DNA of 64,000 nt from Psychrobacter fozii (GCF_003217155.1 NZ_QJSU01000005.1:62001-126000), one strand, 5' to 3'; numbered from the stretch's first letter, positions 35,383 through 44,247 are shown. Translations and numbers: made by a program. Notes: generated by a model not told the origin, from the sequence alone.

Positions 35383-35396
35383 AGAACAATTGTTCT
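35383..35396. repeat. Perfect 14-base palindrome AGAACAATTGTTCT
   Basis: An operator-like sequence 187 bases upstream of the first gene of the microcin cluster and 20 bases on its near side from the Fur-like site. The cognate regulator is unknown. Confidence 0.5.
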
Positions 35397-35416
35397 AAAA
35401 AAATGCAGATAATAAT

Positions 35417-35435
35417 CTTAATGATATTCATTGTC
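35417..35435. promoter_or_regulatory. Fur-box-like site upstream of the microcin cluster
   Basis: CTTAATGATATTCATTGTC matches the 19-base Fur consensus at 15 positions and contains inverted AATGA/TCATT. It lies 235 bases before the start of the candidate immunity gene, the first gene of the minus-strand cluster. It suggests that the cluster is expressed under iron limitation. Confidence 0.6.
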
Positions 35436-35485
35436 AATAAATATGTCCTATTTATTTTAAATCAGTCTAAAACCTAAAACTTTCA

Positions 35486-35611
35486 TTATTTTTTCTTATT
35501 TTCAAGCGTATCTGTGGTTCTATCTTCTTCTTCTTTTTCTTCAAGTTTCAGTTCACAGTTAGGTTTAGCTCCCCAAAATCTAGCCTTATTACCTGCATAA
35601 AATTCTGAATA
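35486..35611 (-). pseudogene. Possible gene remnant (41-codon open frame without start)
   Basis: The minus-strand frame reads a plausible hydrophilic C-terminal end (AGNKARFWGAKPNCEL, then an acidic tail) ending at TAA, but is closed upstream by TAG with no start codon. A neighbouring frame stays open further upstream, so a frameshift is possible. The family is unknown; chance is not excluded. Confidence 0.25.
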
Positions 35612-35767
35612 CTACCACCGACTTTTTACAGTAGCTTGTTTGACTCGGCTATCTGTTGCTCATGATTCTCTGTATCCTGATAATAAATAACCGTTATTTT
35701 ATAAATAAACACACTAATGTTAAAAAAATGTTGCAATAACTAACCATTTCCCTATACCCTTGGATAG

Positions 35768-35783
35768 TTGACCAATTAGTCAG
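35768..35783. promoter_or_regulatory. RutR-like operator upstream of the NCS2 permease
   Basis: TTGACCAATTAGTCAG resembles the RutR consensus TTGACCANNTGGTCAA. An almost identical site with the same flanks lies in front of the regulator and uraD (38365-38380). It is 300 bases before the permease start. Confidence 0.6.
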
Positions 35784-35910
35784 GTTTGTAATAATGGCTA
35801 TTTGCTAGACTCATAAATAACTAATAGCTACCTACTTTTATGTATTCACATAAGAATAAGTGCGACTCTTTGTGAGATGGCTAAACAATACGACTGCTTC
35901 TCTAAACTAG

Positions 35911-36015
35911 AATCAATTCAGTTGGAAAGTATGACAGGGCAACCGAGTGTAGAGGTATATTGAATACTTCAAGTGAGGCTGACGCTGTGACGCATTTCTA
36001 GTGCATTGACACTAT
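35911..36015 (+). repeat. Dispersed intergenic repeat, copy A
   Basis: Contains CAACCGAGTG, ATACTTCAAG and GAGGCTGACGCTGTGACG in order, with outer ends AATCAATTCAG and ATTGACACTAT. The same layout is found reversed at 53431-53540. It lies directly upstream of the permease ribosome-site region. Confidence 0.75.
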
Positions 36016-36082
36016 GTATCATCGCATTGCTTAATAATCTCCATAGAGCTGGGACTGAAAGTCACCTTAGGAGGAAGCCAAG

Positions 36083-37489
36083 ATGAGTGAGCACACTCAA
36101 GGGAACCCCGATTTATTGTATGGACTGCATGACCGTCCTGCTCCTGCAAAAGCATTTTTAGGGGCAGTACAACACGTACTTGCCAGCTTCGTTGGTATTA
36201 TTACTCCATCATTAATCATAGGCGGTGTCTTGGGTTTAGGGGAACATATCCCCTATCTCATCAGCATGTCATTGATGGTTTCAGGTATTGCAACCTTTAT
36301 CCAAACACGTAAAGTTGGGCCAGTGGGTTCAGGTTTAATGGCGTTACAAGGCACCAGTTTTGGCTTCTTAGCCGCCGTACTAGCAGCAGGCTTTGTGGTA
36401 AAAAACAGGGGCGGTAGTCCAGAGGAAATTCTCTCTGTCATCTTTGGGGTGTCATTTCTTGGTGCCTTTGTCGAAATTTTCTTAAGTCAGTTCATCACCA
36501 AACTTAAATCATTGATGAGTCCAATCGTGACAGGTTGTGTGATCGTGACTATCGGTCTGTCGCTAACTAAAGTTGGATTGACAGATTTGGCAGGCGGTGT
36601 TGGTGCTGAAGACTTTGGTAGTATGCAAAACTTATTACTAGGCGGCGGTGTGTTGGTCAGTGTGGTGCTGATTAGTATCGTCAATAATAAAGTCATTCGC
36701 TCAAGTGCGATATTTATCGGATTGATGCTCGGTTTGATAGCTGCTGTCTTTATGGGGCGTATTGATTTTTCTCTAGTTTCTGAAGCCCCTCTATTTACGA
36801 TGCCCGTACCTTTCAAGTTCGGTTTTGGTTTTGACTGGCAGGCTTTTATCCCTATTGCCTTTATGTATGTCATTACCAGTATTGAGACATCAGGTGATTT
36901 GACGGCGACTTCGATGATCTCAGGCGAGCCAATCAAAGGCCCAGTATACGAAAAACGTATCAAAGGCGGTGTACTAGGTGATGGTGTCAACTCATTGATT
37001 GCAGCGGTATTCAACACGTTCCCAGTGACGACTTTTAGCCAGAACAATGGTGTTATTCAGATGACGGGTATTGCCAGCCGCTATATTGGCTTCTATGTTG
37101 GCGCTATCTTATTCACTATGGGTATGTTTCCTATCCTTGGTGCCATCTTTACCCAGTTACCAAAGCCAGTCATTGGCGGTGTAACATTGCTGATGTTTGC
37201 AACGGTAGCGACCGCTGGTATTCGCATACTATCAACCGTCAACTTTACCCATCGTAATATCTTAATCATTGCGACCTCTCTAGGTCTATCAATGGGTGTG
37301 GCTTTTGTTCCTGATGTCTTCGCACAAGCACCGCAGCTTTTCCGTAATATCTTTGGTTCAGCAGTGACCATGTCAGGTATCGTCGCCATTTTACTTGATA
37401 TGATTTTACCCAAAAACTATGGTGTCGAGTTCGATACAGCAGAGCAGCATTTGGATGATGGCCTAAAGCCGCTTAGACAAAAAATCTAA
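36083..37489 (+). CDS. NCS2-family nucleobase/urate permease
   Basis: A 468-residue inner-membrane symporter with about 12-14 hydrophobic segments. The NCS2 signature QNNGVIQMTGIASRYIG is near residue 320, with conserved MALQGTSFGF and a glutamate in MYVITSIETSGDLTATS. The family imports xanthine, urate or uracil with protons. Association with a urate-degradation cluster and a shared operator favours a purine, probably urate or xanthine. AGGAGG lies upstream of the ATG. Confidence 0.88.
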   Translation: MSEHTQGNPDLLYGLHDRPAPAKAFLGAVQHVLASFVGIITPSLIIGGVLGLGEHIPYLISMSLMVSGIATFIQTRKVGPVGSGLMALQGTSFGFLAAVLAAGFVVKNRGGSPEEILSVIFGVSFLGAFVEIFLSQFITKLKSLMSPIVTGCVIVTIGLSLTKVGLTDLAGGVGAEDFGSMQNLLLGGGVLVSVVLISIVNNKVIRSSAIFIGLMLGLIAAVFMGRIDFSLVSEAPLFTMPVPFKFGFGFDWQAFIPIAFMYVITSIETSGDLTATSMISGEPIKGPVYEKRIKGGVLGDGVNSLIAAVFNTFPVTTFSQNNGVIQMTGIASRYIGFYVGAILFTMGMFPILGAIFTQLPKPVIGGVTLLMFATVATAGIRILSTVNFTHRNILIIATSLGLSMGVAFVPDVFAQAPQLFRNIFGSAVTMSGIVAILLDMILPKNYGVEFDTAEQHLDDGLKPLRQKI

Positions 37490-37497
37490 CCTGCCAT

Positions 37498-37546
37498 AAT
37501 AAAAATAACGCTAGCGCATCATCAGTGCACTAGCGTTATTTTTTAT
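37498..37546. terminator. Bidirectional terminator between the permease and the TetR-family gene
   Basis: AAATAACGCTAGcGC and GCaCTAGCGTTATTT form a 14-15 bp stem with T-run and A-run, between convergent genes. Confidence 0.88.
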
Positions 37547-37579
37547 AATTCGTCCGTAAAAAATGGCAAGATATAATCG

Positions 37580-38245
37580 TTATTCAAGACCACAGCCACG
37601 TAAGATAAATGGCACTAAAAAGTCAGCGGCACGTGTTTCATCCTGCTGGTCATAATCGCTTTTTTCCATCAAGCCAACGATTTCTGTTTCAAATTCAGCA
37701 TAACGTTGCGTCGTTGCCCAAATCAAAATCAATAATTGCAATGGGTCAGCAATGCCAATTTTTCCTTGCTCATACCAAACTTTCATGACCTTCGCTTTAT
37801 CAATCGCCCACTCTTTCATCGTCGTCGACATAAAATTGTTCAAATGTGGTGCGCCGCCGATGACTTCAAGCGCAAATAGTTTATGTCGATTTGGATTGGC
37901 AAAGGCTTGATGCAGTTTGGTACGAACAAATTTTTCGATGACCACTTTAGGATCACTATCAACCGTCATGGTCACCAATCCATCATTCCACTCTTGAATA
38001 ATAGAGTGCAACACCATCTGATACAGATTTTTTTTATTCTTAAAATAATAATGAATATTGGCCTTTGGCAACTTTGCTCTATCAGCAATACTTTGCATCG
38101 TCGCACCACCAAAACCTTGCAACACAAACTCTTCTTCAGCTGCCGCCAGAATGACAGCCTGATTGTGCGCACGAATGCCTTGTTGATTTTGCGGTGTCGC
38201 TGCTTCAAACGTCTCTTGTATATTTATATCGGTCTCTTGGGCCAT
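37580..38245 (-). CDS. TetR-family regulator, RutR-like
   Basis: A 221-residue DNA-binding protein. The N-terminal TetR helix-turn-helix is ATMQSIADRAKLPKANIHYY (about residues 48-67), and the C-terminal half (IWATTQRYAEFETEI) resembles the RutR/YcdC ligand domain. In E. coli RutR senses uracil and controls pyrimidine and purine genes. Here it is divergent from the urate-degradation genes, and a RutR-like palindrome lies between them, so it probably controls them and itself. The ligand could be a purine or uracil. Confidence 0.85.
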   Translation of the reverse strand: MAQETDINIQETFEAATPQNQQGIRAHNQAVILAAAEEEFVLQGFGGATMQSIADRAKLPKANIHYYFKNKKNLYQMVLHSIIQEWNDGLVTMTVDSDPKVVIEKFVRTKLHQAFANPNRHKLFALEVIGGAPHLNNFMSTTMKEWAIDKAKVMKVWYEQGKIGIADPLQLLILIWATTQRYAEFETEIVGLMEKSDYDQQDETRAADFLVPFILRGCGLE

Positions 38246-38364
38246 GTGAGTTATACCTGTCGTTAATATGATAAATAGATGGCAGGATTCAAGTAAACAG
38301 CTCTATTTAATTTCTAATTTTTATGAAATATAAACCACTTGAATAAAATATCCTGATAAACTAG

Positions 38365-38380
38365 TTGACCAAATGGTCAG
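38365..38380. promoter_or_regulatory. RutR-like operator between the TetR-family gene and uraD
   Basis: TTGACCAAATGGTCAG fits the RutR consensus at 15 of 16 positions (palindrome TGACC/GGTCA). The site is 120 bases before the regulator start and 150 bases before uraD. Together with the site at 35768 it outlines a small regulon. Confidence 0.75.
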
Positions 38381-38530
38381 GTTTGAGCAGAATAGTAATA
38401 TTAAACCAATTATTATTCTATAAATACTATATTCAGTATGTGATTTTGTATCTAGCAGCATTAGCGTGTCACCATAACTCCAATGCCAGCCCATTCTAAT
38501 CCATCACTATTAAATGAAAAGGAGATTACT

Positions 38531-39052
38531 GTGAGATTATCTTTACAGCAATTTAATGAACTCTCGCCAGCTGATGCAACTTCACATCTATTGACCTGTT
38601 GTACCAGCACTCACTGGGCGCAGACTTTAGTAAATAAACGTCCTTTCATCGACATGCCTGCCATGCTCTCTCATAGTGATGATGCTTGGATGCAAGCGCA
38701 AAAAGATGAGCAGAACCTCCTAGAAGCGTTTGATGGACATCCACAAATCGGCAATGTCGATTCGCTAAAAGAAAAATATCGCAACACGCAAGACAGTGCA
38801 GCACATGAGCAATCAGGTGCCAATGACGCTGAAGACGATGTCATTGAAGCCTTGGCGCAAGGCAATCAGGATTATCTCGATAAATTTAGTTTTATCTTTA
38901 TTGTATTTGCCACAGGTAAAAGTGCTCAGCAAATGCTGGATCTACTGTTAGCACGACTACCAAATGATCGCGAGACTGAGCTGCTCAATGCCGCTACCGA
39001 GCAAAATAAAATCACGCGTTTACGGTTACAGAAACTGCTGAGCGACGCGTAA
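38531..39052 (+). CDS. uraD: OHCU decarboxylase
   Basis: A 173-residue enzyme that decarboxylates 2-oxo-4-hydroxy-4-carboxy-5-ureidoimidazoline to S-allantoin, the third step from urate. The catalytic His is in FDGHPQIG, and the FIFIVFATGKSA block is typical. The GTG start at 38531 is chosen because AAAAGGAG lies six bases upstream; an ATG at 38483 has none. First gene of the urate cluster, 35 bases before uraH. Confidence 0.92.
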   Translation: MRLSLQQFNELSPADATSHLLTCCTSTHWAQTLVNKRPFIDMPAMLSHSDDAWMQAQKDEQNLLEAFDGHPQIGNVDSLKEKYRNTQDSAAHEQSGANDAEDDVIEALAQGNQDYLDKFSFIFIVFATGKSAQQMLDLLLARLPNDRETELLNAATEQNKITRLRLQKLLSDA

Positions 39053-39087
39053 ACCTTATCTGCCCCACATATATAAACGGAGTTATT

Positions 39088-39456
39088 ATGTCAGCCACTC
39101 TCTCATCACATATCTTAGACACTCATCTTGGCAAACCAGCGGCTGATGTCGCGGTGACCTTACATCGTATTACCGATAGCGGCGAGGCTGTTCTATTGGC
39201 AAACGGTAGCACCAATGCGGATGGCCGCGTGTCTCCTGACAGCTGGCAGTTTGGCTCAACACTTAATAGTAGCGAATCTGATTTGAGTCATGGCCGTTAT
39301 ACGCTGACTTTTGATACGCAGTCTTACTTTGATACACAGCAGATCACCGCGTTTTATCCGCAAGTCATTATCGACTTTATGGTGCGTGATGCCCATCATT
39401 ACCACATACCGTTACTACTGAGCGCACATGGCTATAGCACCTATCGCGGCTCGTGA
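39088..39456 (+). CDS. uraH: 5-hydroxyisourate hydrolase (transthyretin-like)
   Basis: A 122-residue enzyme hydrolysing 5-hydroxyisourate, the second step from urate. It has the family opening LSSHILDTHLGKPA (catalytic His), HIPLLLSAHGYSTYRGS at the C terminus with the diagnostic YRGS end, and Arg in DGRV. GGAG precedes the ATG. Cytoplasmic, no signal peptide. Confidence 0.95.
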   Translation: MSATLSSHILDTHLGKPAADVAVTLHRITDSGEAVLLANGSTNADGRVSPDSWQFGSTLNSSESDLSHGRYTLTFDTQSYFDTQQITAFYPQVIIDFMVRDAHHYHIPLLLSAHGYSTYRGS

Positions 39457-39601
39457 CTGTATTTGATGGCATTTGATTTGATGTCATAACGACGACATGA
39501 CAGTGCAAGAGCACATCGCAGTACAACGGTATATTAAATAACAAAGCACATTGAACAAAAAACGCTGACGACAGAATATTGTAAAAAAGGACACTTGCCG
39601 C

Positions 39602-40933
39602 ATGGGCGCTTATTATCTCGACTGGTTAAATTTATTTTTCCGCTGGTTCCACGTCATCGCCGGCGTAGCATGGATTGGAGCTTCATTTTATTTCGTTTGG
39701 TTAGATCTCAGTCTACGTAAGCCTCCACAGTGGAAAACGGACAAAGGCATTTCAGGTGACCTATGGGCGGTACATGGTGGCGGTTTTTATGAAATCGCCA
39801 AATATAAGCTTGAGCCTGAACAGATGCCCAAGACGCTGCATTGGTTTAAATGGGAAGCCTATACCACTTGGCTGACAGGTATGGCGATGCTGTCTATCGT
39901 CTACTATGCCAATGCAACTGCGTATCTGATTGATCCAAGCAAGGTTGCTTTTGGTAGTAGCGTAGGTGCTATCTCGACCAGTTTATTGTTTTTATTCGGT
40001 AGCTACTTTATTTATGAAGTGATTGTCCGTAGCCATTTGGGCAAAAACTCACTCATCTTTAGTAGCATTATTTTTATCCTGTTGATTATCGCTTGTTGGG
40101 GTTCGTACCAGTTATTTAGTGACCGTGCCTCATTCATCCATATCGGTGCCATTTTAGGTACGATCATGGCAGGTAACGTCTTTTTTGGCATCATGCCTGC
40201 TCAACGCGCGCTAGTAGATTGCGTGAGGCGCGGAGAGAAACCGGGCAAGGAAGTAGCCGATTTGGCACTACAAGCCAAAAACCGCTCGTTGATGAATAAC
40301 TATTTCACGTTACCGCTGATTTTTATCATGATTAGCAATCACTATCCAATGATGTACGCTCATGCTCACGGTTGGTTGGTGTTAGTCTTTGTCTGTATCA
40401 TCACTGCGATTGTACGTCATTACTTTAATCAAAAGCATTTGGACAATCATAAGCCACGCTATTTGGTTATCCCTGCGGTATTAACGGTTTTGCTAATTAT
40501 TTGGATGCGCCCTGAGCCAATTGAACCACTGCCTGTCGCCACTGCTGCAGTCGCTGTGGAAACAATAGATAGCGTGCCACCCACTACTGAGAGCGCAGTT
40601 GCCAGTTCTGCTGTGAGCACTGATGCCGTTTCTGATGAAGCTGTCTCTAATGAAAGTGTTACTGCCGATATCGTACCAGTCGCTGCTTCTGCTGACGATG
40701 CCATGATGAATGTCGTGCACACGCGCTGTAGCACTTGCCATGCCGCACAACCAACCCAGCAAGGGTTTGCTGCACCGCCCGCAGGCATCATTTTACAAAC
40801 GCCAGCAGATATGAAAATGTATAAAGCCAAAATCATCACGGCAGTACAAACAGGCTATATGCCACTGGCGAACCTCACTCAGTTGACAGATGAAGAACGT
40901 CAGCAGATGGTTGCCTATGCGTCAGGGTTATAG
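39602..40933 (+). CDS. puuD: Membrane urate hydroxylase PuuD with C-terminal cytochrome c
   Basis: A 443-residue inner-membrane enzyme that oxidises urate to 5-hydroxyisourate, the first committed step, passing electrons to a c-type haem instead of oxygen. The N-terminal PuuD domain begins YYLDWLNLFFRWFHVIAGVAWIGASFYFVW and has eight or so helices. After an Ala/Val/Ser-rich linker (about residues 305-365) comes a cytochrome c domain with CSTCH near residue 376-380 and a likely Met ligand in GYMP. It links purine breakdown to the respiratory chain. Confidence 0.93.
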   Translation: MGAYYLDWLNLFFRWFHVIAGVAWIGASFYFVWLDLSLRKPPQWKTDKGISGDLWAVHGGGFYEIAKYKLEPEQMPKTLHWFKWEAYTTWLTGMAMLSIVYYANATAYLIDPSKVAFGSSVGAISTSLLFLFGSYFIYEVIVRSHLGKNSLIFSSIIFILLIIACWGSYQLFSDRASFIHIGAILGTIMAGNVFFGIMPAQRALVDCVRRGEKPGKEVADLALQAKNRSLMNNYFTLPLIFIMISNHYPMMYAHAHGWLVLVFVCIITAIVRHYFNQKHLDNHKPRYLVIPAVLTVLLIIWMRPEPIEPLPVATAAVAVETIDSVPPTTESAVASSAVSTDAVSDEAVSNESVTADIVPVAASADDAMMNVVHTRCSTCHAAQPTQQGFAAPPAGIILQTPADMKMYKAKIITAVQTGYMPLANLTQLTDEERQQMVAYASGL

Positions 40934-41054
40934 ATCACAGTCGATAGATAAAGATCGTATAAATCCAAAGTTACGCCTTATAAAGCTACGCCTTACTTTG
41001 CTGCAGTTGCTCTAGTTTATTTAAGGCATTTAAGATATTGAGGATACATTTACA

Positions 41055-42035
41055 ATGAGTAAAAAAATAACCAGTGATTTCAATCAAGATGCCTACCCTC
41101 GTGACCTAAAAGGCTATGGTGATAATCCACCAAAAGCCAATTGGCCAGGTGGTGCCAAAATCGCTGTTCAATTCGTACTTAATATCGAAGAAGGCGCAGA
41201 AAACAGTGTCATTCATGGTGATGGTCAGTCAGAGCGATTTTTATCGGATGTTTTGGGCACGCCAGAGTTTAACAATCGCCACCAATCGATTGAATCAGCA
41301 TTTGAGTATGGTAGCCGTGTTGGTGTGTGGCGAGTATTGGATACGTTTAAAGAGTATGGTTTACCTATTACCACTTTTACTTGTGCTGCCGCTGCCGAAA
41401 AAACACCGCATATCATCGAACGCGTATTAGAAGATGGACACGAAATTGCCAGTCATGGTCTACGTTGGATTACTTATCAAAATATGTACCGCGAAACCGA
41501 GCGTGAGCACGTGCGCCGCGCGACTGAGATATTTGAGAGCATGATTGGTGGTCAGCCGCTTGGTTGGTACACTGGTCGTGATAGCCCCAACACTCGTGAG
41601 CTGGTCGCCGAACAAGGTGGCTATATCTATGACTCTGACTCTTATGCGGACGAGCTTCCTTACTGGCTCAATGTCAAAGTAGAAGACGGTAACAAAATCG
41701 CGCGCAAACCGCATTTGGTCATTCCTTATACGCTAGAAACCAACGACATGCGTTTCGCTTCTAGTCCCGGGTTTACCAATGCTGAACCTTTTTATCAGTA
41801 TCTAAAAGACAGTTTCGACACCTTATACGAGGAAGGCGAACATACACCTAAAATGCTGACTATCGGTTTGCATTGTCGCATCATTGGCCGTGCAGGTCGC
41901 ATCACCGCCCTCAAAAAGTTTTTGCAATACATCACTAGCAAACCTGACGTGTGGGTATGTCGCCGCGATGACATTGCCAAACATTGGTATAAAAACCATC
42001 CAGCCACTGCGGACAACACGGCAAACTGGCTGTAA
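41055..42035 (+). CDS. puuE: Allantoinase PuuE (polysaccharide-deacetylase fold)
   Basis: A 326-residue cytoplasmic enzyme that opens allantoin to allantoate. It begins YPRDLKGYGDNPPKANWPGG, with metal-site features HGDG, EIASHGLRW and a late GLHCRIIGRAGR. PuuE is the cofactor-independent allantoinase of the polysaccharide-deacetylase superfamily, unrelated to AllB. It lies in series after puuD, in the expected pathway order. Confidence 0.94.
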   Translation: MSKKITSDFNQDAYPRDLKGYGDNPPKANWPGGAKIAVQFVLNIEEGAENSVIHGDGQSERFLSDVLGTPEFNNRHQSIESAFEYGSRVGVWRVLDTFKEYGLPITTFTCAAAAEKTPHIIERVLEDGHEIASHGLRWITYQNMYRETEREHVRRATEIFESMIGGQPLGWYTGRDSPNTRELVAEQGGYIYDSDSYADELPYWLNVKVEDGNKIARKPHLVIPYTLETNDMRFASSPGFTNAEPFYQYLKDSFDTLYEEGEHTPKMLTIGLHCRIIGRAGRITALKKFLQYITSKPDVWVCRRDDIAKHWYKNHPATADNTANWL

Positions 42036-42109
42036 CCCTACGTTTAGATACCCATTTATCGCAGCACACCATTATTATCGCGGCACAACACCATTAAGGA
42101 ATATTAATA

Positions 42110-42946
42110 ATGTCAAAAAAAAGCACCTATTACGCACCAACTGGCGGATTACCTCCACAAACACAACTACTATCCGATCGCGCTATCTTCACCGAAGCCT
42201 ATGCAATTATTCCCAAACGTGTCTTAACCGACATTGTTATTAGCTACCTACCATTTTGGGAAGGCATGCGGATGTGGGTAATTGCACGTCCTTTAACTGG
42301 CTTTTCAGAGACCTTCTCACAATACATCGTTGAAGTAGCGCCAAACGGAGGCTCTCAGAAGCCTGAGCTAGACATGAAAGCCGAAGCCGTATTGTTTGTC
42401 GTTGAAGGTGAAATGGATATTACCATTGAAGGCGAAGCGCATCATATGGAAGCAGGTGGCTATGCTTTCTTACCGCCGGAATGTAAGTGGACGGTGAAAA
42501 ACAACAGTGACAAGCACGTTAAATTTCATTGGATCCGCAAAGCCTATCAGTTTGTAGACGGTATTGAGGCGCCCGAGCCTTTTGTCACAAGCGATCACGA
42601 AGTTGACGCTATTGAGATGCCGGGCACAGATGGCGTATGGGCAACCACTCGATTTACAGAGCAGTCTGATATGCGTCATGACATGCATGTGAATATCGTT
42701 ACTTTCCAGCCGGGTGGCGTGATTCCATTTGATGAAACGCATGTGATGGAACATGGGTTGTATGTATTAGAAGGTAAAGCCGTCTATCACTTAAACGGTG
42801 AATGGGTCGAAGTGGAGGCAGGTGATTTTATGTGGCTGCGCGCATTTTGCCCGCAGTCTTGTTATGCCGGTGGACCTGGTCCATTTAGATACTTACTCTA
42901 TAAAGATGTGAATAGACATATGCCATTTATTCGTCCAGAACGATAA
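42110..42946 (+). CDS. allE: (S)-ureidoglycine aminohydrolase
   Basis: A 278-residue bicupin that converts S-ureidoglycine to S-ureidoglycolate plus ammonia with a Mn ion. Both cupin halves are visible (KAEAVLFVVEGEMDITIEG and EHGLYVLEGKAVYHLNGEW), with the metal-binding segment DETHVMEHGLYVLEG. AAGGAA precedes the ATG. The substrate-making enzyme AllC (allantoate amidohydrolase) is not in the window. Confidence 0.93.
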   Translation: MSKKSTYYAPTGGLPPQTQLLSDRAIFTEAYAIIPKRVLTDIVISYLPFWEGMRMWVIARPLTGFSETFSQYIVEVAPNGGSQKPELDMKAEAVLFVVEGEMDITIEGEAHHMEAGGYAFLPPECKWTVKNNSDKHVKFHWIRKAYQFVDGIEAPEPFVTSDHEVDAIEMPGTDGVWATTRFTEQSDMRHDMHVNIVTFQPGGVIPFDETHVMEHGLYVLEGKAVYHLNGEWVEVEAGDFMWLRAFCPQSCYAGGPGPFRYLLYKDVNRHMPFIRPER

Positions 42947-43126
42947 GTCTTCTCTTTTTTGTATTAACCTGACTATAAATAAACAATATAGACGCATCAT
43001 CGTTTATTTGAGTATGTCATTTATTCTCAAGTGGTGATTTAGGTCGCGTACTGGTTTATGATAAATTAGCTCATAATAATTATAAACAGTGATTATAAAT
43101 AGCAATCACCAAAAGTAAGGCAAATC

Positions 43127-43663
43127 ATGAGTACTCTTATGAAGAATACGATCGTTGCAAAACCTTTAACCAAAGCTGATTTTGCACCCTACGGCACCGT
43201 TATCGAACCCTATGATAAGGATGAGCAAACGCCTGAAAACAGCTACCATATCAATAAAGGCTACGCATGTCGCCATCATGCCATCGCCGAAGCTAAGCTC
43301 GATGGTGGTAATGTAGGCATGAGCATCTTCCGTGCCAAAAAACGTGATTTTCCTATCCGCCTATCGGTGATGGAATACCATCCGTTTGGCACGCAGGCGT
43401 TTTTTTCAATGAATGCTCAGGACTATGTCGTTGTTGTTGCTCCTGCAGGCACACCACCTCAATCTGCTGATGATTTGACCGTGTTTTATGCCAAATCTCA
43501 TCAAGGGGTGCAGTATGATGCCAATGTTTGGCATCACCCCCTACTCGCACTGGGTCATGACTCTGACTTTTTAGTGATTGACCGTATTAATAGTGAAGGC
43601 AAAAACTGCTATGAGCTTGATATAGACGGTTGGCAGGTACAAATTGAGCTTGCCCCAGAGTAG
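43127..43663 (+). CDS. allA: Ureidoglycolate lyase
   Basis: A 178-residue cupin-fold enzyme that splits ureidoglycolate to glyoxylate and urea, the last step. Family blocks are [15 protein letters not shown] near the N terminus, [24 protein letters not shown] and [22 protein letters not shown] precedes the ATG. It is 180 bases after allE and followed by a clear terminator. The urea produced would need a urease or export outside this window. Confidence 0.94.
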   Translation: MSTLMKNTIVAKPLTKADFAPYGTVIEPYDKDEQTPENSYHINKGYACRHHAIAEAKLDGGNVGMSIFRAKKRDFPIRLSVMEYHPFGTQAFFSMNAQDYVVVVAPAGTPPQSADDLTVFYAKSHQGVQYDANVWHHPLLALGHDSDFLVIDRINSEGKNCYELDIDGWQVQIELAPE

Positions 43664-43697
43664 GTTTAAGCGGTATTAATAAGAAATGGTAAACAGG

Positions 43698-43726
43698 CCA
43701 GTTAATCGCTATTAACTGGTTTTTTA
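43698..43726 (+). terminator. Terminator of the urate-degradation operon
   Basis: CCAGTTAAT and ATTAACTGG around CGCT, followed by six T, 35 bases after allA. Confidence 0.92.
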
Positions 43727-43801
43727 CTTTGGACAAGTTCAGTTTTATGGAAAGGTTTAGTGAAAAGAAGGAAGCGTTTTATGACTTTACTTGTCTTTTA
43801 C

Positions 43802-43819
43802 GTACTACTGTACTAGAAT
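43802..43819. promoter_or_regulatory. TrpR-operator-like site upstream of trpR
   Basis: GTACTACTGTACTAGAAT matches the palindromic trp operator core GTACTAGTTAACTAGTAC at 13 of 18 positions and lies 65 bases before trpR. This indicates autoregulation, probably extending to trpE and trpG. Confidence 0.6.
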
Positions 43820-43883
43820 ACTGAAACAAGGCTAAAACACGTAAACAAGATAGCTATCTATTCTTTTATTAAGATTGAACATT

Positions 43884-44159
43884 ATGAGTACCGACCCTTA
43901 TCGCAGTTTATTAAAGCATCTAGCGGATTGTCATGACAGCGCTGACATCGAAGTGCTGTTTAGTGCGCTATTGACCGACAAAGAACAACGCGAAATTGCC
44001 AACCGTATCCGTATTTTTGACTTGTTAGAACACAATATCACCCAACGTGAAATATCTGAAAAGCTAGGCGTCGGTATCGCTACTGTCTCGCGCGGTGCCA
44101 AAGTCATGCAAAGTCATGATGTCAGCGCCCTATTAGCGACACACAGACAAGACGCTTGA
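43884..44159 (+). CDS. trpR: Trp operon repressor
   Basis: A 91-residue tryptophan-dependent repressor. The helix-turn-helix is QREISEKLGVGIATVSRGAK (about residues 66-85), and LLTDKEQREIANRIRIFDLL is the typical core. The ATG at 43884 is preferred to a TTG at 43875. It lies just before trpE and trpG on the same strand, so this regulator and its probable targets form one unit. Confidence 0.92.
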   Translation: MSTDPYRSLLKHLADCHDSADIEVLFSALLTDKEQREIANRIRIFDLLEHNITQREISEKLGVGIATVSRGAKVMQSHDVSALLATHRQDA

Positions 44160-44247
44160 TATAGTCAACCCACTATACCTAACACCATATTATTTGAATT
44201 CCTTCTATTTTTAACTGACACATATTTGAACTATTTCGGACTTTGTT

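Larger units (their letters stand above)
35183..36082. other. AT-rich region between the microcin cluster and the purine permease
   Basis: About 900 bases. It contains a 14-base palindrome (35383-35396), a Fur-like site (35417-35435), a short broken minus-strand reading frame (35486-35611), a RutR-like operator (35768-35783), and a copy of the dispersed repeat (35911-36015). No intact gene is supported. Confidence 0.6.

Noticed and set aside
35404-35478. 24-codon plus-strand hydrophobic peptide starting MQIIILMIF
   Set aside because: It overlaps the Fur-like site, has no ribosome site, and hydrophobic codons are expected by chance in AT-rich DNA.
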